DNA of 64,000 nucleotides from Roseateles oligotrophus (GTDB lineage: Bacteria; Pseudomonadota; Gammaproteobacteria; Burkholderiales; Burkholderiaceae_C). The translations under genes and the position numbers were made by a program. Each line of letters opens with the position of its first letter. Position 1 is the first letter of the stretch. The notes under the pieces were generated by a model. That model was given only the letters and a program-made list of their open reading frames with translations. It ran no database searches and was not told where the DNA came from. Positions 55,094 through 64,000 of this stretch are shown piece by piece. Where the stretch lies: assembly GCF_014204525.1 (NCBI RefSeq), contig NZ_JACHLP010000002.1:496001-560000 (forward strand), read 5' to 3'.

Positions 55094-55879
55094 TCAGCGG
55101 CCGTTGCCGGGGCGGCGGCGGGCCATGCCGAGCAGGCCCAGGCCGGCGGCCAGCAAGGCCCAGGTCTGGGGTTCGGGGACGGCCGTGACGGCTTGCAAGG
55201 CCACGTTGTCCAGGCCGGCGACCAGGCTGCCGTCGTTGGACACGGCGGCGAAGCGCAGGGTGTAGCTCTGGCCGGCCTCGAACAGCGCGCCGTCCAGGTC
55301 CAGCGCCACATGGGTGTAGGCATTGGGGCCGGCGCTCAAGCGGTTGGCGGCGCCGCTCCAGACCAGGTCCTGGGCGGCCGTGCTGAAGGCGCTGGCCCCT
55401 TGCTTGAGGATGTCCACCCGCAGCTGCACATTCGAGTCGTAGCTGCCGCCGCTGGTGTAGTCCAGGCCGTAGTTGCTGCCGACCGGCGCGCCATGGCTGC
55501 CGCCGTAGTTGGCGAACCAGTCAAAGCTCAGGGTGGCGGAGCGCAGCGCCTGCGTCAGGCTGAAGGTCTGTGAGAGGGCCTGCTGGGCCAGGCCGGCGGT
55601 GTCCAGCAAGGCGTAGTTGCGGCCCGCGGCGGCACCCACCGTGGCGGCGCCGGAAACCGGTGAGCTATTGCCGTCGAGCACCATGACGCCGCCCTGCAGG
55701 CCGAGCTCGGCGCTGTTCCAGCCTGTGATGGGGTCGGGCGACTGCACATTGGCCGGGCCGGCTTCGAAGCCGCCGTTGCGGATCAAGTCGCTGCTGGTGG
55801 GGGCGGCAGAGGCGTTGGTCGTCGCCGCGATGCAGAGTGCGGCAAGGGTCAGAAGGCTTGAGCGGTGTCGAATATTCAT
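55094..55879 (-). CDS. PEP-CTERM sorted exported protein
   Basis: A 261-residue protein with a signal peptide (about 1-26) and a C-terminal sorting tag: 'VPEPQTWALLAAGLG' followed by 'LLGMARRR', the VPEP, hydrophobic and basic elements processed by exosortase. The body is Gly/Ser/Asn-rich with 'NGGFEAGPANVQSPDPITGW', a common opening of lectin-like PEP-CTERM domains. It lies 40 bases upstream of the alkaline phosphatase. No exosortase gene is within the window. Confidence 0.88.
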   Translation of the reverse strand: MNIRHRSSLLTLAALCIAATTNASAAPTSSDLIRNGGFEAGPANVQSPDPITGWNSAELGLQGGVMVLDGNSSPVSGAATVGAAAGRNYALLDTAGLAQQALSQTFSLTQALRSATLSFDWFANYGGSHGAPVGSNYGLDYTSGGSYDSNVQLRVDILKQGASAFSTAAQDLVWSGAANRLSAGPNAYTHVALDLDGALFEAGQSYTLRFAAVSNDGSLVAGLDNVALQAVTAVPEPQTWALLAAGLGLLGMARRRPGNGR

Positions 55880-56004
55880 CGGAGAGTCTCCATGGCGGCA
55901 ATGGAGGCAGTCTCGTGTCGACCCATGAAGCGTTGATGACAGGCGGGGCCGCATCTGGCAGGCCGAAAAGCTCCATAAGATGGGGCCTGGCCACAGGAGT
56001 TCTT

Positions 56005-56391
56005 ATGAAGAGAGTCACAGGCATAGGCGGCATCTTCTTCAATGCCAAAGACCCGGCCGCCTTGCGGGCCTGGTACAGAAATCATCTGGGCATTGATGTG
56101 CAGGACTGGGGCGGCGCGGCCTTCAGCTGGGCCGACGGAGCGGGGCAGCCGGCGGCGGGCACGACGGTGTGGTCCATCAATGCGGGCGATAGCGGGCTGT
56201 TCTCGCCCAGCCGGGCCGGCTTCATGATCAATTACCGCGTCGAGGATCTGGCGGCCTTGTTGCAAGCCTTGCGGGACGAGGGCTGCGAGGTGCTGGAGAA
56301 AACCGAGGACGGCGAATACGGCAAGTTCGGCTGGGTGATGGACCCGGAGGGTAATAAGGTCGAGCTCTGGCAGCCGCCGCCGGGGCAGTGA
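56005..56391 (+). CDS. VOC family protein
   Basis: A 128-residue protein of the vicinal oxygen chelate fold: 'IGGIFFNAKDPAALRAWYRN' at the start and 'WVMDPEGNKVELWQPP' at the end, including the likely metal-ligand Glu. Good AGGAGT ribosome binding site. Convergent with the hemerythrin gene, 4 bases apart. Substrate unknown. Confidence 0.88.
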   Translation: MKRVTGIGGIFFNAKDPAALRAWYRNHLGIDVQDWGGAAFSWADGAGQPAAGTTVWSINAGDSGLFSPSRAGFMINYRVEDLAALLQALRDEGCEVLEKTEDGEYGKFGWVMDPEGNKVELWQPPPGQ

Positions 56392-56395
56392 GTTC

Positions 56396-57013
56396 TCAGG
56401 GCAGCGCCGGCCCCAGGCCCAAGGGGGCGGGCAGGGCGGCCAGCACCTTCTGGAACAGGACCACATAGGCCTCGGAGGGCGGGTGGCCGGACAGCGGGTC
56501 CTGGTTGGCGGCAAAGGCTTCGTCCAGCTCGGCCCAGTCGGCCTCGCTGAGCATCTGCTGGCACAGGGGCAGGATCTCGCGTTCCTCGGTCTCCATATGC
56601 TGCAGATAGGCCTTGACGTAGCGCAAGGCCTTGTCCTCGAAGGCCTCGCGCCGCGGCTCGCCCATCATCTCGTAGGCCAGCAGGGCGTGCTCCAGCTCGC
56701 GGATGGCGTGCTCGCCGCGGCGGTGGTCTTCGTCCAGCTTGTCCAGCACGCCGCGGATCTCGGGCGCGCGGGCGCGCAGCTTGGGGAAGAGCAGCTCGCT
56801 TTCCTTGGGGTGGTGCAGGCGCTCGGGGAACTCGTCCACATAGAAGAGCATGGCCCGCATGGCGGCAAAGTCGGGCAGGGTCTTGTGGCGGCGCTGCTCG
56901 GCCAGCAGCAGGGGGATGGAGCGCAGCATGGCGGCCAGGGCCCCATGCTCGTCCCGGATCACCTTCAGCGTGAGTGGCAATGGCTTGAGCGAGGGGGCAC
57001 TTGCGACTGTCAT
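56396..57013 (-). CDS. Hemerythrin domain protein
   Basis: A 205-residue protein with the HHE-type di-iron pattern: 'IRDEHGALAAML', 'ERLHHPKESELLF', 'DHRRGEHAIRELE' and 'YLQHMETEEREILP'. These give the His and Glu ligands of an oxygen- or iron-binding four-helix bundle. Roles in oxygen or nitric oxide response are usual for the family. The ATG at 57013 is preceded by GGAGA. Confidence 0.9.
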   Translation of the reverse strand: MTVASAPSLKPLPLTLKVIRDEHGALAAMLRSIPLLLAEQRRHKTLPDFAAMRAMLFYVDEFPERLHHPKESELLFPKLRARAPEIRGVLDKLDEDHRRGEHAIRELEHALLAYEMMGEPRREAFEDKALRYVKAYLQHMETEEREILPLCQQMLSEADWAELDEAFAANQDPLSGHPPSEAYVVLFQKVLAALPAPLGLGPALP

Positions 57014-57171
57014 GGCGGTCTCCGTTGGATCTCGACTTTGGGGCAGTCTGCAGCTTGGCACAGCGCGCCCGCCAAGCCTTGCTTTAGGTCAAGAGTTAGG
57101 CGTCCACAGGCCCGAGCGTTGCGGCCAAGTAAAATCCGGGATTACCCCGCAACTCCTTCCTCGCAAAGCTC

Positions 57172-59223
57172 ATGGCTATTTCCGCTGCAAGCAACACCTC
57201 TCTGATGGCCAATGCCATCCGCGCACTGGCCATGGACGCCGTGCAGCAAGCCAATTCCGGCCATCCGGGCGCGCCCATGGGCATGGCCGATATCGCCGTG
57301 GCGCTGTGGAGCCGCCATCTGCGCCACAACCCGGCCAACCCCCAGTGGGCCGACCGCGACCGCTTTGTGCTGAGCAACGGCCACGGCTCCATGCTGATCT
57401 ACGCCCTGCTGCATCTGAGCGGCTACGAGCTGCCCATGGCTGAGCTGAAGAACTTCCGCCAGCTGCACAGCAAGACCCCCGGCCACCCCGAGGTGGGCAT
57501 CACCCCCGGCGTCGAGACCACCACCGGCCCGCTGGGCCAGGGCATCACCAATGCCGTGGGCCTGGCCCTGGCCGAGAAGATGCTGGCCAAGGAATTTAAT
57601 CGTGAGGGCCACGCGCTTGTCGACCACCACACCTATGTCTTCCTGGGCGATGGCTGCCTGATGGAGGGCATCAGCCACGAGGCCTGCTCGCTGGCCGGCG
57701 CCTGGAAGCTGAACAAGCTGATCGCCGTCTACGACGACAACGGCATCTCCATCGACGGCCAGGTCGCCCCCTGGTTCGCCGACAACACCGCCCAGCGTTT
57801 CGAGGCCTATGGCTGGAACGTCATCGGCCCGGTGGACGGCCATGATGTCGATGCCGTCGACGCCGCCATCGCCAAGGCCAAGCTGAGCAGCGACAAGCCC
57901 AGCCTGGTGATCGCCAAGACCCATATCGGCAAGGGCTCGCCCAACCGCGCCAACACGGCCAAGGCCCATGGCGAACCGCTCGGTAACGATGAAATCAAGC
58001 TGACCCGCGAAGCCCTGGGCTGGGCGCATGAGCCCTTCGTGATTCCGCAAGAGGTTTACAGCGACTGGGACGCCAAGGCCGCCGGTGCCAAGCTGGAAGC
58101 CGCCTGGGACGAGCGTTTCGACGCCTACGCCGCCGCCCACCCCGAGCTGGCCGCCGAGTTCCAGCGCCGCATGGCCGGCGTCTTGCCCGCCAACTTCGCC
58201 CAGACCGCGGTGGATGCCGTCGTGGCCGCCCACACCAAGGGCGAGACCGTGGCCAGCCGCAAGGCCAGCCAGATCGCGCTGGAGGCCTTCACCGCCGCAG
58301 TCCCTGAGCTGCTGGGCGGCTCGGCCGACCTGACCGGCTCCAATCTGACCAATACCAAGTCCACCCCGGCCTTCCGCGTCGAAGCCGATGGTTCGGCCAA
58401 CGGCGGCCGCCACATCAACTACGGTGTGCGCGAGTTCGGCATGGCCGCCATCATGAACGGCGTGGCCCTGCACGGCGGTTACATCCCCTACGGCGGCACC
58501 TTCCTGACCTTCAGCGACTACAGCCGCAACGCCATCCGCATGGCCGCGCTGATGAAGCAGCGCGTTATCCATGTGTTCACCCACGACTCCATCGGCCTGG
58601 GTGAAGACGGCCCGACCCACCAGTCCATCGAGCATGTGGCCTCGCTGCGCCTGATCCCGGGCCTCGACGTCTGGCGCCCGGCCGACACGGCCGAGACCGC
58701 CGTCGCCTGGACCATGGCCATCGGCAACGCCACCCGCCCCAGCGTGCTGGCCCTGAGCCGCCAGAACCTGCCTTACGCGCCCAAGAAGTCGCTGGACGAA
58801 ATCAGCAAGGGCGGCTATGTGCTGAGCGAGCCGGCCGATATCGGCGTCAAGAAGAAGGCCCGCGCCGTCATCATCGCCACCGGCTCCGAGGTGCAACTGG
58901 CCCTGCACGCCCAAGGCCTGCTGGCTGCCCAGGGCATTGCGGTGCGCGTGGTCTCCATGCCCAGCACCAATGTCTTCGATCGCCAGGACGCCAAGTACAA
59001 GAGCAGCGTGCTGCCCGCCGGCCTGCCCCGCGTGGCGGTGGAAATGGGCGTGACGGACGGCTGGTGGAAGTACGGCTGCGCAGCCGTCGTCGGCATCGAC
59101 AGCTATGGCGAATCCGCTCCGGCCCCGGTGCTGTTCAAGCACTTCGGCTTCACGCCCGAGAACGTGGTCGACACCGTCAAGGTAGCCTTGGGTGTCGCCA
59201 AGCTGAAGGGCGGCAAGCGCTGA
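57172..59223 (+). CDS. tkt: Transketolase
   Basis: A 683-residue thiamine-diphosphate enzyme of the pentose phosphate pathway. '[19 protein letters not shown]' opens the cofactor domain, '[13 protein letters not shown]' binds thiamine diphosphate and magnesium, '[19 protein letters not shown]' is the transketolase signature, and the C-terminal domain is complete. Two hairpins follow the gene. GAPDH lies about 1.3 kb downstream, as often in Burkholderiales central carbon clusters. Confidence 0.97.
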   Translation: MAISAASNTSLMANAIRALAMDAVQQANSGHPGAPMGMADIAVALWSRHLRHNPANPQWADRDRFVLSNGHGSMLIYALLHLSGYELPMAELKNFRQLHSKTPGHPEVGITPGVETTTGPLGQGITNAVGLALAEKMLAKEFNREGHALVDHHTYVFLGDGCLMEGISHEACSLAGAWKLNKLIAVYDDNGISIDGQVAPWFADNTAQRFEAYGWNVIGPVDGHDVDAVDAAIAKAKLSSDKPSLVIAKTHIGKGSPNRANTAKAHGEPLGNDEIKLTREALGWAHEPFVIPQEVYSDWDAKAAGAKLEAAWDERFDAYAAAHPELAAEFQRRMAGVLPANFAQTAVDAVVAAHTKGETVASRKASQIALEAFTAAVPELLGGSADLTGSNLTNTKSTPAFRVEADGSANGGRHINYGVREFGMAAIMNGVALHGGYIPYGGTFLTFSDYSRNAIRMAALMKQRVIHVFTHDSIGLGEDGPTHQSIEHVASLRLIPGLDVWRPADTAETAVAWTMAIGNATRPSVLALSRQNLPYAPKKSLDEISKGGYVLSEPADIGVKKKARAVIIATGSEVQLALHAQGLLAAQGIAVRVVSMPSTNVFDRQDAKYKSSVLPAGLPRVAVEMGVTDGWWKYGCAAVVGIDSYGESAPAPVLFKHFGFTPENVVDTVKVALGVAKLKGGKR

Positions 59224-59230
59224 TGGCAGG

Positions 59231-59254
59231 CACAAACGCCGGAAGGCGTTTGTG
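59231..59254 (+). other. Perfect 10-bp hairpin after transketolase
   Basis: CACAAACGCC and GGCGTTTGTG form a perfect stem with a GGAA loop, seven bases after the stop codon. No T-run follows it, so it is more likely an RNA-stabilising structure than a terminator. Confidence 0.6.
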
Positions 59255-59278
59255 GCTGAGGGTTTGATATTCCCGAGA

Positions 59279-59310
59279 GGGGCAAGGCTTGCGGGCCTTG
59301 CCCCTTTTTT
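59279..59310 (+). terminator. Rho-independent terminator of transketolase
   Basis: A 10-bp perfect stem GGGGCAAGGC/GCCTTGCCCC (59279-59288/59295-59304) with a six-base loop is followed by six T. It lies 56 bases after the transketolase stop. Confidence 0.93.
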
Positions 59311-59438
59311 CATGGCGCCGGCTTGGGTCATATCAACACTTTCCCGGCCCCCGCGAGCCGCGATACTTGCGGCCGACTGCAAAACAAAGGCGCTCTCTCG
59401 CAAGGGCGTGCCAATAGAGCCAAGGATTGGGGGCGCGG

Positions 59439-61560
<2,122 letters not shown>

Positions 61561-61586
61561 GAAGGCATCCAGCGCCCAGCCCTAAG

Positions 61587-61610
61587 GCCCCGCTTGTGCG
61601 GGGCTTTTTT
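61587..61610 (+). terminator. Rho-independent terminator of gap
   Basis: A 7-bp stem GCCCCGC/GCGGGGC with a TTGT loop (61587-61604) is followed by six T, 26 bases after the gap stop codon. Confidence 0.93.
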
Positions 61611-61718
61611 GTATTTGATCGCCGGAAAAGCCGGGTCTTGTTTGCGCTTCTTTACTTTCGAGCCCTGGGCGTACGCCTAAACTGGGCGGACTCCGCTCGC
61701 ATTTTGGAAGTCTGGCCC

Positions 61719-64000
61719 ATGAAATACCTGCCTCTCCCGAGCCTGCGCCTGTCCGGCTTGGCCACCGTTCTGGCCCTGGCGGCGGCTTCGGCATCCACGG
61801 CCGCCACGACCGCCGCGGCGGTGGCAACGGCGGCCACGGCCGGTCCACAGGAGCAGGCGCGCGTCATCGTGCGCTTCAAGCCGGCCGCTGCCAGCGTGCG
61901 CATGCGCGCCCTGTCGGTCCGCATGGATGCGGCCAGTGCCAAGGACGTGGCCCAGGGCCGTGCGAGCGCCCTGGCTCAGCGTAGCGGCCTGGCCAGCCTC
62001 AGCACCCAGGGCTTGCGCGCACGCCTGAGCCTGGACGAGCGCACCCATGTGATCACCGCCACCGGCATCGGCTCGGCCGAGCTGGCCCGGCGCCTGGCGG
62101 CCGACGGCGAGGTGGAGCTGGCCGTGGTCGACCATCTGCGCCGCCACACCGTCGTGCCCAATGACGCGCTGTATGTCGGCAATGGCGGCACCCCGCCCAG
62201 CTCGGGCAATGGCTCGGCCAATGGCCAGTGGTATCTGAAGGCCCCGAGCGCCTCGGTGCCGTCCAGCATCAATGCTCCGGCGGCCTGGGACATCACGACC
62301 GGCAGCGCCTCCGTCGTGGTGGCGGTGCTGGACACCGGCGTGCGTTTCGACCACCCGGATCTGGCCGGGCAGTTCATCAGCAGCAGCGCCTTCTCTACCG
62401 GCAAGGTGGGTTACGACATGGTGGGCCTGAGCTATGCCAACGCTCTGGCCGCCGCCAATGACGGCAACCGCAATGACGACGACCCCAGCGACCCCGGCGA
62501 CTGGGTCAGCCAGGCCGACGTGGATGGCGGCGCCCTGGGCGCGGAATGCAAGGCCGACAGCATAGGCAATAGCTCCTGGCACGGCACCCGGGTGTCCGGC
62601 CTGATCGCGGCGGCCAGCAATAACGCGCAAGGCATTGCCGGCGTGGGCTGGGGCGTCAAGCTCTTGCCCGTGCGGGTGCTGGGCAAATGCGGGGGGTACG
62701 ACTCCGACATCATGGCCGGCATGCTGTGGGCGGCCGGCATTGCCGTGCCGGGCCTGCCCAGCAACCCCAACCCGGCCAAGGTGCTCAATATGAGCTTGGG
62801 CAGCCCGAGCGCAAGCCCTTGCACAGGCAGTGGCAGCGGCAGCTACCCGGGCACCATTGCCCAGGTCCAGGCCAAGGGCGTGACGGTGGTTGTGGCGGCG
62901 GGCAATAGCGAGGGCTTGGGTGTTGGCGTTCCCGGCAACTGCCCCGGAGTGATCACCGTTGCCGCCCTGCGCCATGTGGGCAGCAAGGTGGGTTTTTCCA
63001 GCCTGGGCCCGGAGGTTTCGATCGCAGCCCCTGGCGGCAACTGCGTCAACACCACGGGCGCCTGCCTCTACCCCATGCTCAGCAGCACCAATAGCGGCAC
63101 GACCAGCCCGGTGGTGGGCGATAGCAGCTACACCAATAGTGTCGCTTCGGTGGGCACCAGCTTCTCGGCGCCCATCGTGTCGGGTACGGTGGCCTTGATG
63201 CTGTCGGTCAATCCGACCATGTCGCCGACCCAGGTGCTCAGCACCTTGAAGAGCACGGCGCGACCCTTTGTGACGACGGGTGGCTCGGCCGGCATTCGGC
63301 AATGCTCGGCGCCGACCGCTACCGTGCAGGATGAGTGCTACTGCAGCACCAGCACCTGCGGCGCCGGCATGCTGGACGCGGCGGCTGCGGTGGCTGCTGC
63401 CAAGGCGAGCAACCCGGCCGCAACTCCGCAGAGCATCAGCTTTGCCGCCCCAGCGATGCAGACCGTGGTGGCCTCATCATTGACGCTCAATGCCACAGCC
63501 AGCTCAGGGTTGACGGTTGACTTCAGTGCCTCGCCTTCTACTGTTTGCACGGTTAGCGGCAATTCTTTGGCTCTGTGGGCGCCGGGAACTTGCTCAGTAG
63601 CAGCTCAACAAATTGGTAACAGCACTTTTGTAGTGGCGAACAAGGTGGTGCAGATGATCGAGATCAGCCAGGGCGCGCAAACCATCAGCTTCCCGGCCAT
63701 CGCCACCCAGACCCTGGGCACGACGCCGCCGGCCCTGAGCGCCACGGCCAGCTCGGGCCTGACTGTCAGCTACAGCTCCACCAGCACCTCGGTCTGCACC
63801 GTCTCCGGCAGCACGCTGACGCTGCTGGCGGTGGGCAATTGCAGCATCACGGCCACTCAGGCCGGCAACGCGGCCTATGCCGCGGCCAGCCCGGCGGCCC
63901 AGACCTTTGCGGTCGTGGCCGCAGCTGTGACGACGACGAGTTCAGGCGGTGGTGGCGGCGGCGGCGCTTTTGGCGCCGTCTGGGTGGCCTTGCTGGGCTT
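61719..64000 (+). CDS. Subtilisin-like S8 serine protease with GlyGly-CTERM tail (3' truncated by window)
   Basis: An exported protease of at least 760 residues with no stop before the window ends. A signal peptide (about residues 1-27) and a propeptide-like region are followed by the S8 catalytic domain: Asp in 'VVAVLDTGVRFDHPDL', His in 'SSWHGTRVSGLIAA', Ser in 'SVGTSFSAPIVSG'. 'ECYCSTSTCGAGMLDA' ends the catalytic domain. Two beta-rich repeats then follow ('SISFAAPAMQTVVASSLTL', 'TISFPAIATQTLGTTPPAL'), each with paired cysteines, and then a Ser-Ser-Gly7 run leading into 'AFGAVWVALLG', the beginning of a GlyGly-CTERM tag. Such tags are cut by rhombosortase and lead to surface display or release. 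Ribosome binding site GGAAG. Confidence 0.93.
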   Translation, partial: MKYLPLPSLRLSGLATVLALAAASASTAATTAAAVATAATAGPQEQARVIVRFKPAAASVRMRALSVRMDAASAKDVAQGRASALAQRSGLASLSTQGLRARLSLDERTHVITATGIGSAELARRLAADGEVELAVVDHLRRHTVVPNDALYVGNGGTPPSSGNGSANGQWYLKAPSASVPSSINAPAAWDITTGSASVVVAVLDTGVRFDHPDLAGQFISSSAFSTGKVGYDMVGLSYANALAAANDGNRNDDDPSDPGDWVSQADVDGGALGAECKADSIGNSSWHGTRVSGLIAAASNNAQGIAGVGWGVKLLPVRVLGKCGGYDSDIMAGMLWAAGIAVPGLPSNPNPAKVLNMSLGSPSASPCTGSGSGSYPGTIAQVQAKGVTVVVAAGNSEGLGVGVPGNCPGVITVAALRHVGSKVGFSSLGPEVSIAAPGGNCVNTTGACLYPMLSSTNSGTTSPVVGDSSYTNSVASVGTSFSAPIVSGTVALMLSVNPTMSPTQVLSTLKSTARPFVTTGGSAGIRQCSAPTATVQDECYCSTSTCGAGMLDAAAAVAAAKASNPAATPQSISFAAPAMQTVVASSLTLNATASSGLTVDFSASPSTVCTVSGNSLALWAPGTCSVAAQQIGNSTFVVANKVVQMIEISQGAQTISFPAIATQTLGTTPPALSATASSGLTVSYSSTSTSVCTVSGSTLTLLAVGNCSITATQAGNAAYAAASPAAQTFAVVAAAVTTTSSGGGGGGGAFGAVWVALLG

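Overview
The window is a GC-rich chromosomal segment that most resembles a betaproteobacterium of the order Burkholderiales, in the Roseateles/Rubrivivax/Paucibacter neighbourhood. The evidence is the gene order bamE-dapB-exbB-exbD-leuS-lptE-holA divergent from fur, the hpf-ptsN-hprK block, YhdP followed by a Nit-type amidase, GC-rich codon use, and signals for both PEP-CTERM and rhombosortase/GlyGly-CTERM sorting. No rRNA, tRNA, insertion sequence or prophage was seen.

Layout. 1-5 kb: the end of a GhrA-type dehydrogenase, then a GGDEF/EAL protein, a cupredoxin-like periplasmic protein and a globin lipoprotein on the minus strand, facing a DUF3034 outer-membrane-type protein. 5-14.4 kb: housekeeping genes (holA, lptE, leuS, exbD, exbB, dapB, bamE, fur, hprK, ptsN, hpf). 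14.4-15.8 kb: corA behind a long structured leader that looks like an RNA switch. 15.8-26 kb: an ArnT-type glycosyltransferase, a GntR-controlled ABC transporter with a clear operator, a double aspartic-protease/TPR protein, a GST, a rhombosortase and glnE. 26-33 kb: YhdP, a Nit amidase, a lipoprotein and an unrecognised membrane protein.

33.2-44.5 kb: a complete type I-E CRISPR-Cas locus on the minus strand. Its order is cas3-cse1-cse2-cas7-cas5-cas6e-cas1-cas2, then an AT-rich leader with an IHF-like site, then an array of 42 repeats and 41 spacers. The region upstream of cas3 holds a perfect 29-bp palindrome and several smaller dyads. All the usual catalytic residues are present, so the system looks intact for adaptation and interference.

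44.6-64 kb: a UbiH-type hydroxylase, a proline-rich lipoprotein, an aldo-keto reductase, two VOC proteins, a PAS/GGDEF cyclase, a MurU-like nucleotidyltransferase, an alkaline phosphatase with a PEP-CTERM neighbour, a hemerythrin, transketolase, GAPDH, and a subtilisin-like protease that runs off the window just as a GlyGly-CTERM tail begins. That protease is a likely substrate of the rhombosortase at 22.8 kb. Two long intergenic palindromes (22.6 and 52.6 kb) look like dispersed repeat elements.
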